Shown here: one piece after another, positions 46,232-59,100 of the stretch | Layout: the number at the start of each line of letters is the position of its first letter | Position numbering within the stretch: the first letter of the stretch is position 1 | The notes under the pieces: generated by a model | Told to the model about the DNA's origin: nothing | The model's input: only the letters and a program-made list of their open reading frames with translations | Database searches by the model: none | Translations under genes and position numbers: made by a program | Source: Congeria kusceri | Taxonomy: Eukaryota > Mollusca > Bivalvia > Myida > Dreissenidae | Direction: 5' to 3' | Assembly: GCA_027627225.1 (NCBI GenBank) | Contig: CM051029.1 | Location: forward strand, 18,361,656 to 18,425,655 | Length of the DNA: 64,000 bases

Positions 46232-46830
46232 TGTATTATGTGAAGTTAGAATAAGACATCAAACATATAATGGACATGATTTTTGTTCTTTTTTCACATA
46301 AAACTGAGTATTTCATGTTGTTTATGTATGCTTGCTATAATATGTCAATACTTTTGGTATAAACAGCATTTTTCCATGACATTTTCATTCAAACTGATTG
46401 TGTCTTAGATCATTTTCACTGTATTTATAAACTGTGTTTATGCACACATGGACACAGTTCAATTTTTGTGTAAAAGATTTGCATACAAGTATACAGTTTG
46501 GTGGTAAAATCAATTTTACTGATGCAATTATATATGCAGGTGTCTATTGCACTAATTACTCTGCAAAATTCTTAAATTACAAATGGTAAACTGCATATAA
46601 AACATTGTTGTAATAAAAATGTTAAATCTAAAAGTAAATAGTTTCCAGACTGATCCTTTTCAGTGGTATGTACTGTTACTCGAATATTTTTTTGAAACAA
46701 AATACACAAACCTCTCGAGTTTGAGGTATCGTGAGTAAAATGACATTCACCATCCCGCTGCTTATATATTTGTTTATCTATAGATTGGGTAAAATGACAA
46801 TCTTGTAAACAATATACATGTGCTTTTTGT
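46232..46830. other. No gene recognised
   Basis: 46577-46615 is the inverse of 26745-26785. The minus frame at 46572-46952 crosses into the next repeat and shows no domain. Confidence 0.4.
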
Positions 46831-46837
46831 TTTTTAT

Positions 46838-48240
46838 GCCCCCGGCATCTTGATGCGGGTGGCATATAGTGATCATCCTGTTCGTCCTTCCGTTCGTCCT
46901 TCCGTCCATGACAAGGGTAAGTAGATTTTACCGTTTCGTCTAGCACCAACATCGCTTACTACAACACTTAGATACTGACACAGTTGTTGCTTATGACCCT
47001 TCCCTGTCCACCCATATCACCCAACCTCATTTTGACCTTGACCTAATTTGCACTTAGAATAATTCAAATGGGTTGTTTGTGGGTTAATTAGTATTTACCG
47101 TTTTGTCTAGCACCAACACCGCTTACTACAACACTTGGATATTTACACAGTTGTTACTTATGACCGTTCCCAATCCACCCATTTTACCCAACCTCACTTT
47201 GACCTTGACCTTGACCTAATTTGCACTTAGAATAATTTAGATGGGCTGTTTCTTGGTTAACTAGATTTTACTATTTCATCTAGCACCAACACTGCTTGCT
47301 ACAACACTTGAATACTTGCACAGTTGTTGCTTATGACCATCCCCAATCCACGCATATCACCCAACCTCACTTTGACCTTGCCATTTCTTGGTTAACTAGA
47401 TTTTACCGTTTCGTCTAGCACCAAAACACCGCTTACTACAACACTTGGATATTTGCACAGTTGTTACTTATGACTGTTCCCAATCCACCCATATCATCCA
47501 ACCTCACTTTGACCTTGACCTTGGCCTAATTTGCACTTATAATTTCAAATGGGCTGTTTCTTGGTTAACTAGATTTTACCATTGCATCTAGCACAAACAC
47601 CGCTTGCTACAACACTTGGATACTTATACAGTTGTTGCTTATGACCGTTCCCAATCCACCCATATCACCCAACCTCACTTTGACCTTGACCTTAAACTAA
47701 TTTGGACTTATAATAATTCAAAAGTGCCAATTTTTGCTTAACTAAATTTTACAGTTTTGTCTAGCACCAACACCGCTTACTACAACACTTGGATATTTAC
47801 ACAGTTGTTACTTATGACCGTTCTCAATCCACCCATTTCACCCGACCTCACTTTGACCTTGACCTTATTTGCACTTAGAATAATGAAAATGGGCTGTTTC
47901 TTGGTTAACTAGATTTTACCATTTTGTCTAGCACTAACACCGCTTGCTTCAACACTTGGATACTTACACAGTTGTTGCTTATGACCATCCCCAATCCACC
48001 CATATCACCCAACCTCACTTTGACCTTGACTTTGAACTAATTTGGACTTATAATAATTCAAAAGTGCCATTTCTTGGTTAACTAGATTTTACCATTTCGT
48101 CTAGCACAAACACCGCTTACTACAACACTTGGATATTTTTACATTTTTACTTATGACCATTCCCAATCCACCCATATCACCCAACCTCACTTTGACCGTG
48201 ACTTTGGCCTAATTTGGACTAAGAAATTGGCTACCCAGCA
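46838..48240. repeat. Modular element: TATGCCCCC hairpin, CGTCCTTC tract, eight ~170-bp units
   Basis: The 5' end ATGCCCCCGGCATCTTGATG and GCGGGTGGCAT fold back, then a GTCCTTCCGTTCGTCCTTCC tract follows. Eight units of about 170 bp (one about 137) then share TCTAGCACCAACACCGCTTA, CAACACTTGGATA and AACCTCACTTTGACCTTGAC. Same plan as 11848 and 27868 with unrelated unit sequence. The 3' end is not clear. Confidence 0.8.
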
Positions 48241-49734
48241 TCAACCGGGGTCATGTGTGGTTATCAAACACAGAATCTTGTTAAAATTGATTTTACCACA
48301 AAGCTGTATATTTGTATGGATTTACAAAATGTAAAGTGATACGCCTTTTTACGAGAAGACAAGTTAACATGTGCAGGACTGGAATCCACGACTGCCAGAA
48401 CCAGACCTTGCAAAACGAGAGGGGTGTGTTACATTTATATTATGCATGCTTTGTTCTTGCAAAAAGTGCGGGAAAATTTCCTCATGCACATCGTGCCTAT
48501 GTGCGTCAAATGTTTAAGACCTGTATTTAGTAAAGCACATGATTAGTACACTCAGGCTTTCCATGCGTGGAACATGACATTGTGGTTGTCAGCAGACATT
48601 TTGCGCTCTTTTGTAGAAAACACGGGTTTTACATGGCATACAAGTACATAAACAACAGCAGACGCCATGCTTAAAAAATTGTCAGTGAAATTCTGGAACA
48701 GTTTGTCGATCTCGATCGGCAATCATCGTGTGATACCGTCAAAAACAAAAAGCAGTGTCACGGAAGTAAACAGACTTACGGAGCAAATTATTATATTCTT
48801 GCTCAAAATATTTTGAAAATGTGAACGTTTCGTCCCCCATCAGTAAAAAAAAAATCATAATTATATTTTTCTTTTTTTTCACATTCGGAAAATTTATGTT
48901 AGCCGGTTTTGTAAACCGTCAAATCAAAAAGTCCTGGCCTTGTTAAACAAGTCATGAAGCTTTGAGTTAAGACAGGTTGTTGTTTTCAAACTAGCCGCAT
49001 CCAACCTGGTGCAATGCAATACAGCTTCACTTCCTGATTTCTGATTTTGATGGCAAATTTTGTGGTTAAATTCAGTTACGTTTCAGTGGCCGTTATATAT
49101 AGATTGAAGTATGCAGATTACTTTGGTTTAATCTTTTCAGTAATCTTCAATAACTGGTATCATATGGAAAATAAATTAGCTTGTGAATAATGTGCAATTA
49201 GAATGCACATTTCTAGATGCTGTAAAATAATGCAAAACATAACGTGACTGAACTATGCATCGGAATTATATTCCTTAATTGAAAACTAGACTTGTGCTAA
49301 AAAATAATGCACCTAAGCATTGTAGTAAAATATTGAACGGTTATCAGGGACTAGATTAAACTTAATTGAAAACTAGTCAAATGCTTACAAATAATGCACC
49401 TAAGCAATGTTGTAAAATACTGAACAGGGATTTAGAGACTATACTATATTAGCCATAAATAATGAGAAATAATGCACAGAAATAATGTAACATAGTAGTG
49501 GACACAGAATAATGCAAAGAAATAATGCACAGAAATATGTTTCATATTAGTCGATAACTTACAAAGCAATTCATATGCAAATATCTATCTCGACTTTTCT
49601 TTTTTTTCGAAGAACAATTTTTGGAACTGGACAATTTGAAAAACAACAACATTGTAATTTAAATCACATGAAAAAAGACCTTTTCCAGCTTTCGACGCTT
49701 ATATTTTAATAATGGGGCTGCAACATTATACCAA
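48241..49734. other. No gene recognised
   Basis: The plus frame 48312-48530 (72 codons) shows no domain. 49260-49560 repeats AATAATGCAC-type phrases loosely (AATAATGCACCTAAGCA near 49303 and 49396). Confidence 0.4.
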
Positions 49735-50295
49735 TATATTGTATTGTATTGCAATATGTGTATTTCCATATTGTATTGCAATATGTGTCTTTCCATATTG
49801 TATTGCAATATGTGTCTTCCATATTGTATTGCAATATGTGTCTTTCCATATTGTACAGCAATATGTGTCTTTCCATATTGTATTGCATTATGTGGCTTCC
49901 ATATTGTATTGCAATATGTGTCTTTCCATATTGTACAGCAATATGTGTTTTCCATTTTGTATTGCAATACTTTTCTTTCCGTATTGTATTGCAATATGTG
50001 TTTTACATAATGTATTGCAATACTTGTCTTTCCATATTGTTTTGCAATATGTTTCTTTCCGTATTGTATTGCAATATGTGTCCTTTCGAATTGTTTTGCA
50101 ATACTTGTCTATCCATATTGTATTGAAATATTTGTCCTTCCATATTGTATTGCAATATGTGTCCTTTCATATTCTGTTGCAATATGTGTCTTTCCGTATT
50201 GTATTGCAATATGTGTCCATCTGTATTGTATTGCAATATTGGGTTTTCCGTACTGTATTGCAATACATGGTTTTTCCGTATTGTTTTGCAATATG
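49735..50295. repeat. 27-bp minisatellite, ~20 units
   Basis: The unit core is TTGTATTGCAATATGTGTCT plus TTCCATA. Each unit holds the palindrome TATTGCAATA. The 27-bp period leaves frames open on both strands (ILYCNMCLS on plus, MQYNMERHI on minus). The array runs directly into a 140-bp-family fragment. Confidence 0.95.
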
Positions 50296-50632
50296 TGCGT
50301 ATAGGGTGGGTGGGGTCAAGGTCACCATTATTAAAAAAAAATAAAAATGTTTCCACTCAATAGCTTGAGAACACATTGAGATATTTGATTGAAACTTCAT
50401 ACCCATAGATATCTTATATCTAGACCTCGCTTGGGATTGCATATGGGGTGGGTGGGGTCAATGTTCAGGTCACCATTACTAAAAATAGACAAACGGTTTC
50501 TTCTCAATAGCTTGAGAAGACATTGAGATATTTTAATGAAACTTCATATTGTAGATACCTTATATATAGACCTCACTTGGGATTCAATTGCATTGTGGTT
50601 GGTGGAGTCCAGGTCAGGGTCACCACTACTTT
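50296..50632. repeat. 140-bp-unit family fragment
   Basis: Two to three units with GGGTGGGTGGGGTCAAGGTC, TTGAAACTTCATA and CTTGGGATTGCATATGGGGT. The usual 5' hairpin end is absent, replaced by the 27-bp array. Confidence 0.75.
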
Positions 50633-50708
50633 TAATTTTGTGCTGACTTAATGCATTTCATTCGAAAAATTTGGTTTTTCGTGGAATTTCCATTTTTCTT
50701 GTTGTTTT

Positions 50709-52400
50709 TAGCTCACCTGAACACAACGTGCTCATGGTGAGCTTTGTGATCACCTTTTGTCCGTTGTGCGTCGTCCGTCGTGCATCAATATTTTCATTCA
50801 AACATCTCCTCCTAAACCGCTGGGCAGATTTTCACCAAACTTAACAAGAATGTTCCTTGGGTGACCCTCTTTCAAAATTCTTCAAATCATTATGGTACGC
50901 TGCAAATGTAGGTTACCAGAACTTAAAATAGATGTAAAAAGTAACAACTTTAAAGATCTTCTCTGAAACTGTATGGTTGAGAGCTTTCATATTTGGTATT
51001 TGTCATCCTCTAGTGGTCCTCTATAAATATTGTTCAAATGATGCCCCTGGGGTCAAAACTTGCCACGCCCCGGGGGTCACATGGTTTATATAGACTTATA
51101 TATCAAAATGACTTTAAAAATCTTCTCCTCTGAAACCGCAAGGCCCAGAGGTTTCATATTTGGTATGTAACATTGTATGGTGGTCCTCTACAAAGATTGT
51201 TCAAATGATGCTCCTGGGGTCAAAACTGACCACGCCTCGGGGGTCACATGGTTTATATAGACTTAGATAGCTAAATGAGTTTGAAAATCTTCTTCTCTGA
51301 AACCGCAAGGCCCAGAGGTTGGTATTAGGTTGGTAACATTGTATAGGGGTCCTCTACAAAGGTTGTTTAAATAATGCCCCTGGGGTCAAAACAGGCCACG
51401 CCACGGGGGCATACAGGTTTTACAAACATCTCTTGTTAATATAGAAAAATGACTAAAGATCTTCTCTGCAACTGCAAGGCCCAGAGGTTTTGTAGTTGGT
51501 ATGTAACATTGTATAGTGATCTTCCACAAGGATTGTTCAAATAATGCCCCTGGGGTTAAACCTGACCACGCCCTGGGGGTCACATGGTTTAAATAGACTT
51601 ATATATGGCAAGTGGACTTTAACAATCTTCTCCTCTGAAACTACAAGGCCCAACGGTTTTGTATTTGGTATGTAACATTGTATAGTGGTCCTCTAGAAAG
51701 AATGTTCAAATTATGCCCCTTGGGTAAAAAGAGGTCATACCCCGGTGGTCACCTGGTTTGTATAGACTTAAATGACAAAATGACTTTTAAAAGTTTCTTT
51801 TCTGAAACCTTAAGGCCCAGAGGTTTTGTAATTGGTATGTAACATCTCATATTGGTCTTCTACACAGATTGTTCAAGTTATGCCACTAGGGTCAAACCTA
51901 GCCACGCCCCAGGGGTCACATGGTTTGTATAGACTTATATGGAAAGTGGACTTTACAAATCTACTCTGAAACTGCAAGGCCCAGAGATTTCATATTTTGT
52001 ATGTAACATTGTATAGTGGTCCTTTACAAATATTGTTCAAATGATGTCCCTGGAGTAAAAAGAAGCCACACCCAGGGGTCACATGGTTTCTATAGACTTA
52101 TGTGGGAAGTGGGCTTTGAAAATCTCATCTGAAACCGCAAAGTCCAGAGGTTTCTTATTTTTGGCATAAAATTGGATAGTGGTCCTCTACAAATATTGTT
52201 CAAATTATGCCCCTGGAGTAGAAAGTGGCCATGCCCTGTGGGTCACATGGTTTATATAGACTATTAAAATCTTCTTCTGAAACTGCAAGGCCCAGATCTT
52301 TATACTCATGTAAGTGGTTAAGTGCCATTTGGCCCTCTTGTTATAAGCCATTATGATGCCTTAAACTCAGGTGAGCGACCTAGGGCCATCATGGCAATTA
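50709..52400. repeat. Modular element, AGCTCACCTGA...GGTGAGCGACCTAGGGCC type
   Basis: 5' AGCTCACCTGAACACAACGT folds with GTGCTCATGGTGAGCTTTG, then a GTGCGTCGTCCGTCGTGC tract, then about eight degenerate units with AAGGCCCAGAGGTTT and ATGCCCCTGGGGTCAAA. GGCCCTCTTGTT occurs at about 52332 and TCAGGTGAGCGACCTAGGGC at about 52367. An internal ACAAACATCTCTTGTTAAT at 51420 looks like the end of another family member. Relative of 27868-31112 without the 43-bp array. Confidence 0.8.
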
Positions 52401-52490
52401 ATAAAGATAATGGAAACATTATTTCAATTACCCTATAATCCAATGACTGATCTGGCAAACAAACTCTGCAAATTTAACAAGGATAACATT

Positions 52491-52868
52491 TATCAATGTG
52501 CGGCCCATCTTCACTTGCCAAACATAGGCCAATGTTGACTGTTAATGTGAACCATTAGTATGTGTTTATCAATGTGCGGCCCATCTTCACTTGCCAAACA
52601 TAGGCCAATGTTGACTGTTAATGTGAACCATTAGTATGTGTTTATCAATGTGCGGCCCATCTTCACTTGCCAAACATAGGCCAATGTTGACTGTTAATGT
52701 GAACCATTAGTATGTGTTTATCAATGTGCGACCCATCTTCACTTGCCAAACATAGGCCAATGTTGACTGTTAATGTGAACCATTAGTATGTGTTTATCAA
52801 TGTGCGGCCCATCTTCACTTGCCAAACATAGGCTAATGTTGACTGTTAATGTGAACCATTAGTATGTG
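52491..52868. repeat. 76-bp tandem repeat, 5 near-identical units
   Basis: Units start TATCAATGTGCGGCCCATCT at 76-bp steps with only one or two substitutions in total, indicating very recent amplification or ongoing homogenisation. Confidence 0.95.
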
Positions 52869-53181
52869 TTTTTGATGTCATTTTGTGATATTTGTTATGT
52901 CAGCTTTGTTGATGAAACCTAAATGAAAGGTGCCAGTTTTGGAAATTTATCTTAGCATTTTTTATGCAGAATAAACACTGGTAATAAATGTTCTTTGTCA
53001 ACAGAACATACAAAAGGTGCCTTGAATGCAACATGCTTGTAAACATGTACATGAATAAATGTATTAATGTATTAATGTTGATACTAGTTTCAATGCTGTT
53101 TTGATTTGATAATCCTGATGTTGAAAGCTTGCTTTAATAATAGTTTCTAATTTATAATTCCAGAACATCAAGAGAACCAAA

Positions 53182-56100
53182 CCCTGACATGACAAGCAGT
53201 GGACATCATAGAAATCTGTGACATTGCCTTGTGTAGTAGTTGAAATCATAGAAAACTGTGACATTGTGTTGTGTAGCAGTTGACATCATAGAAAACTGTG
53301 ACATTGCCTTGTGTAGCAGTTCACATCATAGAAATCTGTGACATTGCCTGAAGTAGAAGTAAACATCATAGAAAACTGTGACATTGCCTTGTGTAGCAGT
53401 TGACCTCATAGAAAACTGTGACATTGCCTTGTGTAGTGCTTGACCTTATAGAAAACTGTGACATTGCCTTGTGTACCAGTTGACATCATAGAAAACTGTG
53501 ACATTGCCTTGTGTAGCAGTTCACATCATAGAAATCTGTGACATTGCCTTGTGTAAAAGTAAACATCATAGAAAGCTGTGACATTGCCTTGTGTAGCAGT
53601 TGACATCATATAAAACTGTGACATTGCCTTGTATAGCAGTTGACATCATATAAAACTGTGACATTGCCTGATGTAGCAGTTCACATCATAGAAATCTGTG
53701 ACATTGCCTTGTGTAGAAGTAAACATCATAGAAAACTGTGACAGTGCCTTGTGTAGTGCTTGACCTCATAGAAATCTGTGACATTGCCTTGTGTAGAAGT
53801 AAACATCATAGACAACTGTGACATTGCCTTGTGTAGTGCTTGACCTCATAGAAATCTGTGACATTGGCTTGTGTAGAAGTAAACATCATAGAAAACTGTG
53901 ACATTGCCTTGTGTAGTGCTTGACCTCATAGAAAACTGTGACATTGCCTTGTGTAGTGCTTGACCTCATAGAAAACTGTGACATTGCCTTCTGTAGTGCT
54001 TGACATCATAGACAACTGTGACATTGCCTTGTGTAGCAGTTCATGTCATAGAAAACTGTGACATTGCCTTGTGTAGTGCTTGACATCATAGAAAACTGTG
54101 ACATAGCCTTGTGTAGCAGTTCATGTCATAGAAAACTGTGACATTGCCTTGTGTAGTGCTTGCTATCATAGAAAACTGTGACATTGCCTTGTGTAGTGCT
54201 TGACATCATAGAAAACTGTGACATTGCCTTGTGTAGTGCTTGACATCATAGAAAACTGTGACATTGCCTTGTGTAGTGCTTGCTATCATAGAAAACTGTG
54301 ACATTGCCATGTGTAGTGCTTGCTATCATAGAAAACTGTGACATTGCCTTGTGTAGTGCTTGACATCATAGAAAACCATGACATTGCCTTGTGTAGTGCT
54401 TGCTATCATAGAAAACTGTGACAGTGCCTTGTGTAGTGCTTGACATCATAGAAAACTGTGACAGTGCCTTGTGTAGTGCTTGACATCATAGAAAACTGTG
54501 ACAGTGTCTTGTGTAGTGCTTGACATCATAGAAAACTGTGACATTGCCTTGTGTAGTGCTTGACATCATAGAAAACTGTGATATTGCCTTGTGTAGTGCT
54601 TGACATCATAGAAAACTGTGACAGTGCCTTGTGTAGTGCTTGACATCATAGAAAACGGTGACATTACCTTGTGTAGTGCTTGCTATCATAGAAAACTGTG
54701 ACATTGCCTTGTGTAGTGTTTGACATCATAGAAAACTGTGACAGTGCCTTGTGTAGTGTTTGCTATCATAGAAAACTGTGACATTGTCTTGTGTAGTGCT
54801 TGACATCATAGAAAACTGTGACATTGTCTTGTGTAGTGTTTGACATTGTAGAAAACTGTGACATTGCCTTGTGTAGTGCTTGACATCGTAGAAAACTGTG
54901 ACAGTGCCTTGTGTAGTGTTTGCTATCATAGAAAAATGTGACATTGCCTTGTGTAGTGCTTGACATCGTAGAAAACTGTGACATTGTCTTGTGTAGTGCT
55001 TGACATCGTAGAAAACTGTGACATTGTCTTGTGTAGTGTTTGACATCGTAGAAAACTGTGACATTGCCTTGTGTAGTGCTTGACATCATAGAAAACTGTG
55101 ACAGTACCTTGTGTAGTGTTTGCTATCATAGAAAACTGTGACATTGCCTTGTGTAGTGCTTGCTATCATAGAAAACTGTGACATTGCTATGTGTAGTGCT
55201 TGCTATCATAAAAAACTGTGACATTGCCTTATGTAGTGCTTGACATCATAGAAAACTGTGACATTGCCTTGTGTAGTGCTTGCTATCATAGAAAACTGTG
55301 ACAGTGCCTTGTGTAGTGCTTGACATCATAGAAAACTGTGACATTGCCTTGTGTTGTGCTTGACATCATAGAAACCTGTGACAGTGCCTTGTGTGGTGCT
55401 TGACATCATAGAAAACTGTGACAGTGCCTTGTGTAGTGCTTGACATCATAGAAAACTGTGACATTGCCTTGTGTAGTGCTTGACATCATAGAAAACTGTG
55501 CCATTGCCTTGTGTAGTGCTTGACATCATAGAAAACTGTGACAGTGCCTTGTGTAGTGCTTGCTATCATAGAAAACTGTGACATTGTCTTGTGTAGCAGT
55601 TGACATCATAGAAAACTGTGACATTGTCTTGTGTAGCAGTTGACATCATAGAAAACTGTGACAGTACCTTGTGTAGTGCTTGCTATCATAGAAAACTGTG
55701 ACATTGCCTTGTGTAGTGCTTGCTATCATAGAAAACTGTGACATTGTCTTGTGTAGCAGTTGACATCATAGAAAACTGTGACAGTGCCTTGTGTAGTGCT
55801 TGCTATCATAGAAAACTGTGACAGTGCCTTGTGTAGTGCTTGCTATCATAGACAACTGTGACATTGCCTTGTGTAGTGTTTGACATCATAGAAAACTGTG
55901 ACAGTGCCTTGTGTAGTGCTTGCTATCATAGAAAACTGTGACAGTGCCTTGTGTAGTGTTTGCTATCATAGAAAACTGTGACATTGTCTTGTGTAGTGCT
56001 TGACATCGTAGAAAACTGTGACATTGTCTTGTGTAGTGTTTGACATCATAGAAAACTGTGACATTGCCTTGTGTAGTGCTTGACATCGTAGAAAACTGTG

Positions 56101-59100
56101 ACAGTGCCTTCTGTAGTGTTTGCTATCATAGAAAACTGTGACATTGCCTTGTGTAGTGCTTGACATCGTAGAAAACTGTGACATTGTCTTGTGTAGTGCT
56201 TGACATTGTTGAAAACTGTGACATTGTCTTGTGTAGTGTTTGACATCGTAGAAAACTGTGACATTGCCTTGTGTAGTGCTTGACATCGTAGAAAACTGTG
56301 ACAGTGCCTTGTGTAGTGTTTGCTATCATAGAAAACTGTGACATTGCCTTGTGTAGTGCTTGACATCGTAGAAAACTGTGACATTGTCTTGTGTAGTGCT
56401 TGCTATCATAGAAAACTGTGACAGTGCCTTGTGTAGTGCTTGCTATCATAGAAAACTGTGACATTGCCTTGTGTAGTGCTTGCTATCATAGAAAACTGTG
56501 ACATTGTCTTGTGTAGTGTTTGACATCATAGAAAACTGTGACAGTGCCTTGTGTAGTGCTTGCTATCATAGAAAACTGTGACAGTGCCTTGTGTAGTGCT
56601 TGCTATCATAGAAAACTGTGACATTGCCATGTGTAGTGCTTGCTATCATAGAAAACTGTGACATTGCCTTGTGTAGTGCTTGACATCTTTGAAAACTGTG
56701 ACATTGCCTTGTGTAGTGCTTGCTATCATAGAAAACTGTGACAGTGCCTTGTGTAGTGCTTGACATCATAGAAAACTGTGACATTGCCTTGTGTAGTGCT
56801 TGACATCATAGAAAACTGTGACAGTGCCTTGTGTGGTGCTTGACATCATAGAAAACTGTGACAGTGCCTTGTGTAGTGCTTGACATCATAGAAAACTGTG
56901 ACATTGCCTTGTGTAGTGCTTGACATCATAGAAAACTGTGACATTGCCTTGTGTAGTGCTTGACATCATAGAAAACTGTGACAGTGCCTTGTGTAATGCT
57001 TGACATCATAGAAAACTGTGACATTGCCATGTGTAGTGCTTGCTATCATAGAAAACTGTGACATTGCCTTGTGTAGTGTTTGACATCATAGAAAACTGTG
57101 ACATTGCCTTGTGTAGTGCTTGCTATCATAGAACACTGTGACAGTGCCTTGTGTAGTGCTTGCTATCATAGAAAACTGTGACATTGCCTTGTGTAGTGCT
57201 TGCTATCATAGAAAACTGTGACATTGTCTTGTGTAGCAGTTGACATCATAGAAAACTGTGACAGTGCCTTGTGTAGTGCTTGCTATCATAGAAAACTGTG
57301 ACATTGCCTTGTGTAGTGCTTGCTATCATAGAAAACTGTGACATTGTCTTGTGTAGCAGCTGACATCATAGAAAACTGTGACAGTGCCTTGTGTAGTGCT
57401 TGCTATCATAGAAAACTGTGACAGTGCCTTGTGTAGTGCTTGCTATCATAGACAACTGTGACATTGCCTTGTGTAGCAGTTGACATCATAGAAAACTGTG
57501 ACATTGCCTTGTTTAGTGTTTGACATCATAGAAAACTGTGACATTGCCTTGTGTAGTGTTTGACATCATAGAAAACTGTGACATTGCCTTGTGTAGTGTT
57601 TGACATCATAGACAACTGTGACATTGCCTTGTGTAGCAGTTGACATCATAGAAAACTGTGACATTGCCTTGTGTAGCAGTTGACATCATAGACAACTGTG
57701 ACATTGCCTTGTGTAGTGTTTGACATCATAGGAAACTGTGACAGTGCCTTGTGTAGTGCTTGCTATCATAGAAAACTGTGACAGTGCCTTGTGTAGTGCT
57801 TGCTATCATAGAAAACTGTGACATTGCCTTGTGTAGTGCTTGCTATCATAGAAAACTGTGACATTGTCTTGTGTAGCAGTTGACATCATAGAAAACTGTG
57901 ACAGTGCCTTGTGTAGTGCTTGCTATCATAGAAAACTGTGACATTGCCTTGTGTAGCAGCTGACATCATAGAAAACTGTGACAGTGCCTTGTGTAGTGCT
58001 TGCTATCATAGAAAACTGTGACAGTGCCTTGTGTAGTGCTTGCTATCATAGACAACTGTGACATTGCCTTGTGTAGCAGCTGACATCATAGAAAACTGTG
58101 ACATTGCCTGATGTAGCAGTTCACATCATAGAAATCTGTGACATTGCCTTGTGTAGAAGTAAACATCATAGAAAACTGTGACAGTGCCTTGTGTAGTGCT
58201 TGCTATCATAGAAAACTGTGACAGTGCCTTGTGTAGCAGTTGACATCATAGAAAACTGTGACATTGCCTTGTGTAGTGTTTGCTATCATAGAAAACTGTG
58301 ACATTGCCTTGTGTAGTGCTTGACCTTATAGACAACTGTGACATTGCCTTGTGTAGTGCTTGACCTCATTGAAAACTGTGACATTGCCTTGTGTAGTGCT
58401 TGACCTCATAGAAAACTGTGACATTGCCTTGTGTAGTGCTTGACCTCATTGAAAACTGTGACATTGCCTTGTGTAGTGCTTGACATCGTAGAAAGCTGTG
58501 ACAGTGCCTTGTGTAGCAGTTGACATCATAGAAAACTGTGACATTGCCTTGTGTAGCAGTTGACATCATGGAAAACTGTTACATTGCCTTTTGTAGCAGT
58601 TGACATCATAGAAAACTGTGACAGTGCCTTGTGTAGCAGTTGACATCATAGAAAACTGTGACATTGCCTTGTGTAGCAGTTGACATCATAGAAAACTGTG
58701 ACATTGCCTTGTGTAGCAGTTTACATCATAGAAAACTGTGAAAGTGCCTTGTGTAGCAGTTGACTTCATAGAAAACTGTGACATTGTCTTGTGTAGCAGT
58801 TGACATCATAGAAAACTGTGACATTGCCTTGTGTAGCAGTTGACGTCATAGAAAACTGTGACAGTGCCTTGTGTAGCAGTTGACGTCATAGAAAACTGTG
58901 ACATAGCCTTGTGTAGTGGTTCATGTCATAGAAAACTGTGACATTGCCTTGTGTAGTGGTTGATATCATAGAAAACTGTGACATTGCCTTGTGTAGCAGT
59001 TGACATCATAGAAAACTGTTACATTGCCTTGTGTAGCAGTTGACATCATAGAAAACTGTGACATTACCTTGTGTAGCAGTTGACATCATAGAAAACTGTG

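Noticed and set aside
46838..48240. Possible coding exons in the 170-bp units
   Set aside because: Units differ in length by amounts that are not multiples of three and contain stops in all frames.
49659..50442. Several overlapping frames up to 210 codons on both strands
   Set aside because: By-products of the 27-bp array.
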